Positions 43,368 through 51,809 of a stretch of DNA of 64,000 bases are shown here, in pieces (the first letter of the stretch is position 1; each line of letters begins with the position of its first letter). Origin of the DNA: JADGHX01 sp035760965 (GTDB lineage Bacteria; Pseudomonadota; Gammaproteobacteria; Steroidobacterales; Steroidobacteraceae). The DNA lies in the NCBI GenBank assembly GCA_035760965.1, contig DASTRY010000055.1, positions 13,536-77,535 of the forward strand. The letters are read 5' to 3'. A model generated the notes under the pieces. It saw nothing but the letters and a program-made list of their open reading frames with translations, did no database searches and was not told the origin of the DNA. The position numbers and the translations under genes are program-made.

Positions 43368-45179
43368 ATGGCTACACCGTACGACGCACCATTGAACCGA
43401 ATCCGTTCTGCTCTCGACCATGCCAATCGCGCGAGCGGCCTGCAGCTCATCGCCCCCGTGCAGGAGTGCTTGGGTGATGTGACCGATTCCGTGCTCGCGA
43501 GCGCCGCGCGTTTCGCGCGCGAGGTGCTCTCGCCGTTGAATCCGGTCGGCGACCGCACACCGTCCCGATGGACCGCGGAAGGGGTCGTCACGCCCCCGGG
43601 ATTCGCGGAGGCCTATCGCCGGTTTCGCGACGATGGCTGGGTTTCCCTCAGTGCACCGGTCGAGGACGGCGCGATGGGTTTGCCGACGCTGGTGGCTGCC
43701 GCAACCGGCGAGATGTGGGCGGGCGCCAATCTCGCGTTTGCGATGTGCGCGGAAGTGGCGGTGGGCGCGATCGAGGCGCTGCGCTGTCATGCGCCGCCGG
43801 ATCTACGCGAGACCTATTTGCCGCCGCTCGTCAGCGGCGAGTGGACCGCGTCGATGGCCCTGACGGAGCCCCAAGCGGGATCGGACCTGTCGACGCTGCG
43901 CACGCGGGCCGAGCCGGATCCCTCCGGCGACGGGAGCTGGCGGCTGTTCGGCCGCAAGATCTACATCTCTTGGGGCGACCACGACTTCACGGACAACATC
44001 GTCCATCTCGTGCTTGCGCGCACTCCGGACGCACCCGAGGGATTGAAAGGAATCTCTCTGTTCCTCGTGCCGAAGCGCGTTCCCGGCGCGGACGGCGTGC
44101 TCACGCCCAACGACATCCGCGCCATCTCCCTCGAGCACAAGATGGGCATTCGGGCGAGCCCGACGTGCGCGATGGCGCTCGGCGAGCGCGACGGTGCGCG
44201 CGGCTGGCTGGTCGGCGCGCTGCACGAGGGGCTCGCATGCATGTTCACGATGATGAACACGATGCGACTCGGCGTCGGTATTCATTCACTGGGCGTTGCC
44301 GAGCGGGCGCTGCAGCTTGCGCGCGCGCACGCGCACGAGCGCTGTCAGGGGCGCACGGCCGCCGGGCCAAATCGCCCCATCGTGGAGCACGCCGATGTCC
44401 GACGCATGCTGATGCAGATGCGCGCGCTGGTGCAGGCCGCGCGCGGACTCGTCTACACGACCGCGGCGACGCTCGACGTCGCCGCGGCGGCTGCTCGCGT
44501 CGATGCATCCAGCTCTGCCGATGCATCGAACCGCACGGTTGCATCGAACTCAGCTGAGAGCCGCTCTTCACTTGCCGCTGGCAACGCTTCCAGCGGCACG
44601 GCCGATACCCGAGCAAGCCTTCTCACGCCGATCGTCAAGGCTTGGGTCTCCGACCTCGCGGTCGAAGTCGCTTCACTGGGCGTCCAGGTCCACGGCGGCA
44701 CGGGCTATGTCGACGACGCCGAGATCTCGCAGATCTATCGCGACGCGCGCATCGGCCCCATCTTCGAGGGCACCAACTACATCCAGGCGCAGGACCTGCT
44801 CGCGCGCAAGGTCATCCGCGATCGCGGCGTGACGCTGAACGCACTGCTCGACGACATCGCACGCGACGCCGCGGCTCTGCCGGAAACGAGCACGCTGCGC
44901 TCACAGGTGCTGACGCATTGCTCGCGCATTCGCGAGACCGCCGCGGACCTCGCGCGCGAATCGCAGACCGATCCCGACCTCGTCGGCGCGGTCGCACATC
45001 ACTTCTTGCAGTGGCTAGGCGTGGTGATCGGCGGCTGGCAATGGTGCTTGTATGCGAACGAGGATGCGGAGACCGCCGCGTTCTACGCCGCGCACATCAT
45101 GCCTCGCGCCCTGATGCACGAGGCCATCGTGAGGAGCGGATCGGGCGCCATCACGAAGATGGCGCCCACGGCGATATGA
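43368..45179 (+). CDS. Acyl-CoA dehydrogenase, DmdC-like large form
   Basis: The 603-residue flavoprotein has the acyl-CoA dehydrogenase signature MALTEPQAGSDLSTLRTRAE, HKMGIRASPTC, a MMNTMRLGVGIHSLGVAERAL helix, and the late GVQVHGGTGYVDDAEISQIYRDARIGPIFEGTNYIQAQDLL, whose EG Glu is the likely catalytic base. Length and the C-terminal extension match the DmdC / FadE-like family (about 590-600 residues). A low-complexity insert of about 40 Ala/Ser/Asn residues (about residues 380-425) lies between two helices where relatives have a short loop. It is divergent from frmA and converges on the MFS gene. Its acyl-CoA substrate may be an aryl-propanoyl-CoA, given the adjacent thiolase operon, but this is not proven. 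Confidence 0.85.
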   Translation: MATPYDAPLNRIRSALDHANRASGLQLIAPVQECLGDVTDSVLASAARFAREVLSPLNPVGDRTPSRWTAEGVVTPPGFAEAYRRFRDDGWVSLSAPVEDGAMGLPTLVAAATGEMWAGANLAFAMCAEVAVGAIEALRCHAPPDLRETYLPPLVSGEWTASMALTEPQAGSDLSTLRTRAEPDPSGDGSWRLFGRKIYISWGDHDFTDNIVHLVLARTPDAPEGLKGISLFLVPKRVPGADGVLTPNDIRAISLEHKMGIRASPTCAMALGERDGARGWLVGALHEGLACMFTMMNTMRLGVGIHSLGVAERALQLARAHAHERCQGRTAAGPNRPIVEHADVRRMLMQMRALVQAARGLVYTTAATLDVAAAAARVDASSSADASNRTVASNSAESRSSLAAGNASSGTADTRASLLTPIVKAWVSDLAVEVASLGVQVHGGTGYVDDAEISQIYRDARIGPIFEGTNYIQAQDLLARKVIRDRGVTLNALLDDIARDAAALPETSTLRSQVLTHCSRIRETAADLARESQTDPDLVGAVAHHFLQWLGVVIGGWQWCLYANEDAETAAFYAAHIMPRALMHEAIVRSGSGAITKMAPTAI

Positions 45180-45182
45180 GTC

Positions 45183-46553
45183 TCAAGTCGTCGTCGCGGA
45201 CGCTCCGCGCAGCGACTCAGCCGTTCCACCCTCGCCTTCGGTCTCCGTCTGCGTGTCATCCGGCCGCAGCTTGAGAAAGCCCAGGACGACCGCGGCCAGC
45301 AGCGAGCCGAAAGCCATGAAGAGCGCCACGGAGGGCACCGGCTGACCGGCGTTGAAGAGGAACCCCGCGATGATCGGCGCGAGCACGGAGCCGCCGCGCC
45401 CGACACCGATGCCGAAGCCCGTGCCGCCGGCGCGTACGTGAGTCGGGAACGCCTGCGCGAAGATCGCGTACATGCCGACGATCGCGCCGTTCGTGAAGAA
45501 CCCGGCGCAGGCGCACAGCATCGCGAGCATCTGCAAATCCGCGGGCGAGCGGCCGTAGACCGCGACCATGACGGTCGAGGCAACCATCGCCGCGATGGTG
45601 AGCGCCTTGACGCTGAAGCGCAGCGTGAGCAAGCCGAGCACTGCCCCACCCAGAGCGCCACCGACATTCGCCCACACCAGCACCTGCGCCGACGAGGACG
45701 GGTCGAAGCCAAGGGAATTGACGATGTTCGGCGTCCACTTGAGCACGAAATAAAACGTCGTGATGTGGAAGAAATACGCGGCTGCGGTCAGTAGCGTCGT
45801 GGCGATGAGGCCCGGCGCGAACAGGTCCGCTGCCGAACGCTTCCGCACCTCGTGCGAAATGGCCGGCAGGGACGAGACGGCGGCGTGCCCCATGCGCTTG
45901 AGGATGCGGTTGATCTTCTCCAGCGCGCCTTCGGGCTGTTTACGCGTCAGCCAGTAGATCGATTCGGGGATGAACGCCAGCACGAGCGGAATGAAGGCCG
46001 CCGTGCACGCAGCGCCGAAGTAGAACACCGACCGCCAGTTGTGGTCCTTCAGCAGGTCCGCCACCACCATGCCGCCGAGCACGGCTCCAATGGGATAGCC
46101 GATCGCCATGATCGACACGCACAGCGCGCGGCTTTTGTGATTCGCGAACTCCGCGGCCACCGCGTTGATCGCGGCGAGCAGCCCGCCGATTCCAAGCCCC
46201 GTGATGATGCGCCAGGCGCACAAGACGACGATGCTGTTCACGGTGGTGACCATGAACATCCCCGCGGCCATCAGCACGAGGCAACCCAGCATCAGAGGCC
46301 GCCGCCCGATCTTGTCGGCGAGCGGCCCGAGCAGGAGCGAGCCCGCGGACATGCCGATGAGCTCCATCGAGAGCACGAAGCCGAGCTGCGCTTTGTTGAG
46401 CCCGTACTCGGCGAGAATTCCTGGGCCGGCGAAACTGATGGACAGCACGTCGAACCCATCGAGCCCGTTCAATCCGATGGTGATGGCCACTGCGATGATC
46501 TGCAGCGTGCTCATCGGAGCGCTGGACAGTGTTGCGCGCGGATCGGTGTTCAC
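45183..46553 (-). CDS. Aromatic-acid:H+ symporter-type MFS transporter (AAHS)
   Basis: The start is taken as GTG at 46553 because GAGGGGGCC precedes it and the 456-residue product then fits the family; an ATG at 46610 adds 19 unlikely residues. Twelve membrane helices are seen. TM1 holds NGLDGFDVLSISFAGPGI, the AAHS signature with the essential Asp, and the loop 2-3 motif is GPLADKIGRRPLML. Relatives (PcaK, VanK, DdvK) import protocatechuate, vanillate or dehydrodivanillate. The gene is downstream of the MarR gene on the same strand, separated by about 175 bp. Uptake of a lignin-derived acid is the likely role. Confidence 0.87.
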   Translation of the reverse strand: MNTDPRATLSSAPMSTLQIIAVAITIGLNGLDGFDVLSISFAGPGILAEYGLNKAQLGFVLSMELIGMSAGSLLLGPLADKIGRRPLMLGCLVLMAAGMFMVTTVNSIVVLCAWRIITGLGIGGLLAAINAVAAEFANHKSRALCVSIMAIGYPIGAVLGGMVVADLLKDHNWRSVFYFGAACTAAFIPLVLAFIPESIYWLTRKQPEGALEKINRILKRMGHAAVSSLPAISHEVRKRSAADLFAPGLIATTLLTAAAYFFHITTFYFVLKWTPNIVNSLGFDPSSSAQVLVWANVGGALGGAVLGLLTLRFSVKALTIAAMVASTVMVAVYGRSPADLQMLAMLCACAGFFTNGAIVGMYAIFAQAFPTHVRAGGTGFGIGVGRGGSVLAPIIAGFLFNAGQPVPSVALFMAFGSLLAAVVLGFLKLRPDDTQTETEGEGGTAESLRGASATTT

Positions 46554-46729
46554 AAGCGTCGGCCCCCTCGTGTCCCCAACGAAATGGTCAAAGTGGCGGG
46601 AGGTTAGCATCTCCCCGGCGCGGCCTGCCTCCCGACGTCACCTCGCGGCCACGTCCGGGACCGCGGCGGGCGTCCGCCCGGCGACACGCTGCGCGAGCCA
46701 CCCTTTGCGAGCGCATCGGCCGGCTGCCC

Positions 46730-47362
46730 TCAGGCGATATGAGTGAGCTTCGCGAGCAGGCCGATGAGCTGGGCGCGCCCCGCGGGCCCGAGCGGCTCGA
46801 CGAGACGCGCCTCGTGGCGGGCCTGCGCTGCGCGCGCCCGCCGCAGCAGCGCCTTGCCCGCAGGCGTCAGATACAGCGCATAGGAGCGTCGATCGCCCGC
46901 AGCGCGGCGCTCGGCGAGGCCGCGCCGTTCGAACTCGTTCAGCACCGCGACGAAGTTCGTCTTCTGGATGCCGAGCGCCGCACTCACCTCCGACTGGCGC
47001 AGCCCCGGGTTGGTATCGATCACCGTCAACACCCCGAACTGCCCGGGGCTCAGGTTCAAGTGGGCGAGCTCGGCGATGAAGTCCGCGTACGCGAGCATCT
47101 GCGCCCGGCGCAGCAGATAGCCGAGGTAGCCATGCATCTTGCCCATGTCCACCTGCCGACCCGCGTCCGCGGGCCGCATCGCCGCGAATGCCGCGTCGGT
47201 GTCGGCGCGCGAACGGCGCCGGCTCGAAACGCGGCGCCGCGGCGTGCCGTTACGTGCGTCGCCCTTGGCTCCGCCCGAACTGCGGTTCGCTCCGCCCGAA
47301 CTGCGGCTGGCTCCGCCCGAACTGCGGCTGGCTCCGCCCGAATTGCGGCGCGGCTCACGCAT
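46730..47362 (-). CDS. MarR-family regulator with repetitive N-terminus
   Basis: With the ATG at 47362 (8-bp overlap with the thioesterase gene) the product has 210 residues. Residues about 75-205 form a MarR winged helix: FIAELAHLNLSPGQFGVLTVI, LRQSEVSAALGIQKTNFVAVL and the wing RRAAGDRRSYALYLTPAG. The first 70 residues are low-complexity, with four SGGA(S/N)RS repeats encoded by 21-bp DNA repeats, and then basic Arg-rich sequence. A later start at about 47140 (MGKMHGYLGYLL) would give an ordinary MarR of about 140 residues. MarR proteins next to aromatic CoA genes often respond to an aryl-CoA, so control of the thiolase operon is plausible. Confidence 0.82.
   Translation of the reverse strand: MREPRRNSGGASRSSGGASRSSGGANRSSGGAKGDARNGTPRRRVSSRRRSRADTDAAFAAMRPADAGRQVDMGKMHGYLGYLLRRAQMLAYADFIAELAHLNLSPGQFGVLTVIDTNPGLRQSEVSAALGIQKTNFVAVLNEFERRGLAERRAAGDRRSYALYLTPAGKALLRRARAAQARHEARLVEPLGPAGRAQLIGLLAKLTHIA
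47268..47351. repeat. Four 21-bp tandem repeats
   Basis: The unit GCTCCGCCCGAACTGCGGNTN is repeated four times with few changes (47268, 47289, 47310, 47331). Because 21 is a multiple of three, copy number can vary without a frameshift. It lies at the 5' end of the MarR gene. Confidence 0.9.
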
Positions 47363-47774
47363 GGCGGAAGCGCTCGAAGAGCTCCGGCGGCAGCGGTTTC
47401 GCGCGGATGCCGCCCGGCCGGTCCGGATCGTGCCCGGCCCACACGCGCGTCTCGAAGCCCTCGACGGCGAGCGCATCGTCTTTCATGAGCCGGTGATGCA
47501 CCTTGAAGCTCGAGCGTCCCCACTCGGGAATGCTCGTGTGAATGCACACGTCGTCGCCGAACTTCGATGGGATGCGGAAATTCGCGCGCGCCTCGACGAG
47601 CGGGATGCCGGCGATGTCGAACGCCGCGAGCAGCTCGGGCTTGCGATACCCCACGGCCTCGAAGAGCCCGGCGGTGCACTGATCGAAGTACTCGAAATAC
47701 CGCGGGAAATAGACGATGCCGGCCGGATCGCAGTCGCCCCACTCGATGCGTACGGTGCGCGTCACGGTGAACAT
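47355..47774 (-). CDS. 4-hydroxybenzoyl-CoA thioesterase-type hotdog protein
   Basis: The 139-residue protein has the class I hotdog active-site segment IEWGDCDPAGIVYFPRYFEYFD, where the Asp of CDPAG is the catalytic residue in Pseudomonas 4-hydroxybenzoyl-CoA thioesterase. It would hydrolyse an aryl- or acyl-CoA. It is three bases after the thiolase stop and overlaps the MarR start, so the three form a tight operon. The substrate cannot be chosen from sequence. Confidence 0.85.
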   Translation of the reverse strand: MFTVTRTVRIEWGDCDPAGIVYFPRYFEYFDQCTAGLFEAVGYRKPELLAAFDIAGIPLVEARANFRIPSKFGDDVCIHTSIPEWGRSSFKVHHRLMKDDALAVEGFETRVWAGHDPDRPGGIRAKPLPPELFERFRHA

Positions 47775-47777
47775 GAG

Positions 47778-49028
47778 TCAGGCCCGTTCGATGAGCATGG
47801 CAATGCCTTGCCCGCCGCCGATGCACGCCGAGGCGATGCCGTAGCGCAGCCCGGAACGCTGGAGCTCGCGCGCGAGCGTCACGACCAGCCGGACACCTGT
47901 TGCGCCGAGCGGATGGCCGAGCGCGATGGCGCCGCCATTCACATTGAGCTTCGCCTGATCGATGCCGAGCTCGCGCGCGCACGCGAGCACCTGCGCGCCG
48001 AAGGCTTCGTTGATCTCGATGCGATCGATCGCGGCGAGATCGAGCTCGGTGGCCGCGAGCAGCTCGCGGATCGCCGCGACCGGTCCGATGCCCATCACGT
48101 CCGCCGGCACGCCGACCGCGACGCAAGCCACGATGCGCGCGAGCGGCGCGAGCCCGTGTCGCTTGACGTATTCACCGGAGCCGACGAGCGCCGCCGCCGC
48201 GCCATCCACGATGCCGGAGCTGTTGCCGCCCGTCTGCACACCTCCGAACGCCGGCCGGATGCGCGCCAGGGTTTCGACGGACGTAGGTCGTACGTGCGTA
48301 TCCGCGTCCACCGTACGCGCTCTGCCGCTGAGCTCGAGACGGCGCGGGCGCAGGCCCGGCGCCTCGAACGTCTCGTTCTCGACGGCTGCAATCTCGCCCG
48401 CGAAGAAGCCGTTCGCCTGGGCGGCGAGCGCGCGCTCGAAGCTCCGCGCCGCGTAGGCATCCACTTCAGGCCGGCGGATGTCGTAGCGTCGGGCGAGGTT
48501 CTCGGCCGTTCCGCCCATCGTGGTGTCGACCGAGGGATCGAGCAGCGCCTCCCAGAGGAAGTCCTTGAACTCCACCGGTTTGCCCAGGCGGAAGCCCGAG
48601 CGATGCGTGTAGGCCGCGATCGGATTACGGCTCATGGACTCGGCGCCGGCACAGAGTGCGAGCGAGGCGCGGCCGAGCAGCAGGGTATCCGCCGCCTGCC
48701 CGATAATCTCGATACCGGAGCCGCACACGCGCTGCACGAGATGCGCAGGCACCTCGGTGGGCACGCCGGCGTAAACGCCGATGTGTCGGGGTAGCAGGTA
48801 GGCGTCGTAGCTGGTCTGCGCCATCGACGAGGCGATTACCGTACCGACATCGCCCGGCGCGATGCCGGCGCGGGTGAGCACCGCGCGCGCCGCTTTGATG
48901 CCGAGATCGATCGGCGAGACGAGCGCGAACGCCTGCATGTAATCGATGAACGGCGTGCGCACACCGGCGATGAGCCAGGCATCCGGCCATCGAGAAACGA
49001 GCGCGCGGGATGCAGCCGTGCGCGGCAT
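47778..49028 (-). CDS. Thiolase (acetyl-CoA acyltransferase)
   Basis: The ATG at 49028 gives 416 residues. Thiolase landmarks are all present: the acyl-accepting Cys in QRVCGSGIEII, NEAFGAQVLACARELGI, the His in NGGAIALGHPLGATGVR and the second Cys in SACIGGGQGIAML. It cleaves 3-ketoacyl-CoA with CoA or runs in reverse. With the thioesterase and the DmdC-like dehydrogenase it suggests CoA-dependent shortening of an aryl side chain. The 173 bp to the divergent AraC gene contain a 15-bp palindrome. Confidence 0.9.
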   Translation of the reverse strand: MPRTAASRALVSRWPDAWLIAGVRTPFIDYMQAFALVSPIDLGIKAARAVLTRAGIAPGDVGTVIASSMAQTSYDAYLLPRHIGVYAGVPTEVPAHLVQRVCGSGIEIIGQAADTLLLGRASLALCAGAESMSRNPIAAYTHRSGFRLGKPVEFKDFLWEALLDPSVDTTMGGTAENLARRYDIRRPEVDAYAARSFERALAAQANGFFAGEIAAVENETFEAPGLRPRRLELSGRARTVDADTHVRPTSVETLARIRPAFGGVQTGGNSSGIVDGAAAALVGSGEYVKRHGLAPLARIVACVAVGVPADVMGIGPVAAIRELLAATELDLAAIDRIEINEAFGAQVLACARELGIDQAKLNVNGGAIALGHPLGATGVRLVVTLARELQRSGLRYGIASACIGGGQGIAMLIERA

Positions 49029-49100
49029 CAGGTCATGCCTCTGGATCGGTCCGGCGTGTGTGGGTGGCGCGCCACATGCCTTGCCTCTGCCGACACCACA

Positions 49101-49115
49101 GTTATAGAGTATAAC
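49101..49115. promoter_or_regulatory. Palindromic operator candidate between thiolase and AraC genes
   Basis: GTTATA-GAG-TATAAC is a perfect 6+6 inverted repeat in an otherwise GC-rich intergenic region. It also supplies a TATAAC hexamer that could act as a -10 box. It is well placed for control of both divergent genes, by the MarR protein (which favours symmetric sites) or the AraC protein. Confidence 0.55.
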
Positions 49116-49201
49116 GATACGACACAACGCGTGAAGCCACTGAACTTTCTGTGGCGAACACGACACGAGTGGGTGTCCTCGAGGGTCTGGAGGGGAAGCG
49201 A

Positions 49202-50170
49202 ATGGCTCACCTTGAGACGTTTTCGACGAGCGGACTCGAGCCCCGCCGCAAGATCGAATATTGGAACGACTCGGTCTGCGCGAGCTTCACGCCCATGTAT
49301 TCCGAGCCGGTGGACGTGCGCGCGTTCATGGGCAGCATCGAACGCACGAGCGTCGGCGATCTGATCGTTGCCGAGGTGTACTCCGACGCGCAGGCGGTGC
49401 TGCACAGCCGCTCGCACGTCGCGCGCACGAAGCGTCCCATCTTCTTCCTGCACGTGCAGCTCGAAGGCGAGAGCCTGAACCGGCAGGACGGCCGCGAAGC
49501 GCGCCTCGGGCCGGGCGACTTCACGCTCTGCGACACGACGCGCCCGTACGAGATTCACTTCGACGCGCCGAACCGCATGTTCGTGCTGGGTATCCCCGAA
49601 GCGCTCCTGCGCCGCCATCTCGCCTGCCCGGAGAGCGTCGTCGCCATCCCGATGTCCGGCGCGCAGGGCATGAGCGGCTTGCTCTCGAGCTTTCTCCGCG
49701 GCTTCTGGCGGCAGTGCCGCGACAATCTCGATCCGCTGGTCGTGCCGCGCGTCAGCAGCGCGATTCTCGATCTCGTCGCGAGCGCATACACGGTGCTGCC
49801 GCAGTCGCAGTCCGATCGCTCCTCGCTCGCGACCGCGCATCGCATTCGCATCATGAACTACATCGAGGCGCATCTCGGCGACCCGGACCTCACACCGATG
49901 CGCGTGGCGCAAGCGTGCAAGATGACCCCGCGCTACCTGCACCACTTGTTCTCGGGCGAATCGGAAACGGTGGCGCGCTACATCTTGCGGCGCCGGCTCG
50001 AGGAATGCTCGCGCGCGCTCACCGTACCCTCGCAGCGCGGGCGCACGGTGACCGCGATCGCGTTCGACTACGGCTTCAACAGCCCGACGCATTTCGGGCG
50101 CGTCTTTCGGGCGCGCTATGGGGTCACGCCGCGTGAATACCGGCGCCGGATGAGCGCCGCCGATACGTAA
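49202..50170 (+). CDS. AraC-family regulator (FeaR-like)
   Basis: The ATG at 49202 is chosen because GGAGGGG at 49189-49195 is well spaced; a GTG at 49151 is the alternative. The 322-residue protein has an N-terminal AraC-binding-2 type sensing domain (about 20-200, RPIFFLHVQLEGESLNRQDG) and a C-terminal pair of helix-turn-helices (about 220-318: MRVAQACKMTPRYLHHLFS and VTAIAFDYGFNSPTHFGRVF). FeaR and relatives control aromatic aldehyde/amine breakdown, which fits the convergent aldehyde dehydrogenase. It is divergent from the thiolase operon. Confidence 0.86.
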   Translation: MAHLETFSTSGLEPRRKIEYWNDSVCASFTPMYSEPVDVRAFMGSIERTSVGDLIVAEVYSDAQAVLHSRSHVARTKRPIFFLHVQLEGESLNRQDGREARLGPGDFTLCDTTRPYEIHFDAPNRMFVLGIPEALLRRHLACPESVVAIPMSGAQGMSGLLSSFLRGFWRQCRDNLDPLVVPRVSSAILDLVASAYTVLPQSQSDRSSLATAHRIRIMNYIEAHLGDPDLTPMRVAQACKMTPRYLHHLFSGESETVARYILRRRLEECSRALTVPSQRGRTVTAIAFDYGFNSPTHFGRVFRARYGVTPREYRRRMSAADT

Positions 50171-50179
50171 GCGCGCGCA

Positions 50180-50205
50180 TGCGCGCCGCGCCAACCTGCG
50201 CGGCG
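50180..50205. terminator. Strong GC hairpin between convergent genes
   Basis: A perfect ten-base-pair stem (CGCGCCGCGC / GCGCGGCGCG) with the six-base loop CAACCT lies between the stops of the AraC and aldehyde dehydrogenase genes. There is no U tract on either side, so it is a transcript-end or protective hairpin rather than a classical terminator. Confidence 0.6.
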
Positions 50206-50221
50206 CGACCCGCGCATCCGC

Positions 50222-51712
50222 TCAGGACTCGGTGATGAACTTCGTTACGAGACAGGCCTCGAGTCCTTCGATGCCTTCCTCCGAGCCATGCCCGCTCTCC
50301 TTGACGCCGCCGAACGGCGATTCGGGCACGGAGATCTGATAGCTGTTGATGCCGATCATGCCCGCTTCGATCTGCTCGCCGACGAGGTTCACGGTCTTCG
50401 CCGAGCGCGTGAACGCGTACGCCGCGAGGCCGTACGGCAAGCGGTTCGCTTGCGCGATCGCCTCCTCGAATTTCGCGAACGGATTGATGATCGCGACGGG
50501 ACCGAACGGCTCCTCGTTCATGATGCGCGCCTCGTTCGAGACGTCGGACAGAACCGTCGGCGCGTAGTAGAAGCCGCCCGGCTTGCCCTCCACCTTCAGC
50601 GGCGCGCCACCGGCGTTCACCTTCCCGCCTTTGTCGCGCGCGTCGCCGATGAACATCTCCATCGCGCTGATCCGGCGCGGGTTGGCCATGGGCCCCATCT
50701 GGCTCGAAGGCTCGAGACCGTCGCCCACGCGCCAGCTCTTCGCGCGCGCCGCGAAGCCCTCGACGAAACGCTTGTAGATGCTCTCGTGCACGTAGTACCG
50801 CGTGGGCGACACGCACACCTGACCGGCATTGCGAAACTTCGCCATGACGGAGAGATCGAGCACCTGATCCACGTCCACGTCGTCGAACACGAGCACCGGC
50901 CCGTGTCCGCCGAGCTCCATCGTGGTGCGCTTCATGCCCTCGGCCGCGAGCTTCATGAGCTGCTTGCCGACGGGCACCGAGCCCGTGAACGAGATCGCGC
51001 GGATGACCGGCGAGCTGATGAGATGCGTCGAGACGAACGCCGGCACGCCGAACACGACGGACAGCACGCCTTTTGGCAATCCCGCATCCTCGAGCGCACG
51101 CGCCACTTCGAGCGCCGAGCCCGGCGTCTCCTCGGCCGGCTTCACGATGACCGAACAGCCGGCGCCGAGCGCCGAGCCGATCTTGCGAGCCGGATTACCG
51201 ATCGGGAAATTCCAGGGCGCGAAGCCCGCGACCGGGCCGACGGGCTCTTTCACCACCGTCATGCGCACGCCCGAGGCACGCTGCGGCAGCACGCGACCGT
51301 ACGCACGGCGCCCTTCTTCCGCGTACCAGTGGAAGATCTCGGCGGCGAGCGAAACTTCCCATTTGGCTTCGCCGAGCGTCTTGCCCTCTTCGAGCGTCGC
51401 GATGCGCGCGATGCGCTCGGCGCGCTCGAGCAGCAGGTCGGCGGCCTTGTGCAGGATCTTGCCGCGCTCGTGCGGCGGCACCGCGCGCCACTTCGGAAAG
51501 CTCTCCTGCGCGGCGGCGAGCGCGCGATCGAGGTCTTCCGTGCTCGCATGCGGCAGCTCGCCGAGGGTCGCGCCCGTCGCCGGGCTCACCACCGGCTGGC
51601 TCTTGCGCGAGCCCTTCGCGACCCACTCGCCTGCGATGAACAACTTCAGATCGGCGTACGGCTCGCTCGCGGTGCGCGCGGCCTGATTCGATACGGCTTG
51701 GCTGGTTGACAC
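50222..51712 (-). CDS. NAD(P)-dependent aldehyde dehydrogenase
   Basis: The start is taken as GTG at 51712, preceded by CAGGAG at six bases, giving 496 residues. ALDH features: GFAPWNFPIGNPARKI, SFTGSVPVGKQL, the Glu in TMELGGHGPVLVF, the catalytic Cys in FRNAGQVCVSPTRYYVH, and EEPFGPVAIINPF. The overall look is that of the succinate-semialdehyde/GabD branch, which also includes many aromatic aldehyde dehydrogenases. In a lignin setting, vanillin or another aryl aldehyde is plausible. It stands 97 bases after the SDR gene in the same direction. Confidence 0.87.
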   Translation of the reverse strand: MSTSQAVSNQAARTASEPYADLKLFIAGEWVAKGSRKSQPVVSPATGATLGELPHASTEDLDRALAAAQESFPKWRAVPPHERGKILHKAADLLLERAERIARIATLEEGKTLGEAKWEVSLAAEIFHWYAEEGRRAYGRVLPQRASGVRMTVVKEPVGPVAGFAPWNFPIGNPARKIGSALGAGCSVIVKPAEETPGSALEVARALEDAGLPKGVLSVVFGVPAFVSTHLISSPVIRAISFTGSVPVGKQLMKLAAEGMKRTTMELGGHGPVLVFDDVDVDQVLDLSVMAKFRNAGQVCVSPTRYYVHESIYKRFVEGFAARAKSWRVGDGLEPSSQMGPMANPRRISAMEMFIGDARDKGGKVNAGGAPLKVEGKPGGFYYAPTVLSDVSNEARIMNEEPFGPVAIINPFAKFEEAIAQANRLPYGLAAYAFTRSAKTVNLVGEQIEAGMIGINSYQISVPESPFGGVKESGHGSEEGIEGLEACLVTKFITES

Positions 51713-51809
51713 GGAATTCTCCTGCGGACTCTTCACTCGGTCTGCTCACAGACCGGCACGACAAACTCGGCCTGGACGGTGCCCCAGGTCGCTCGCGGGG
51801 ATGGCGATT

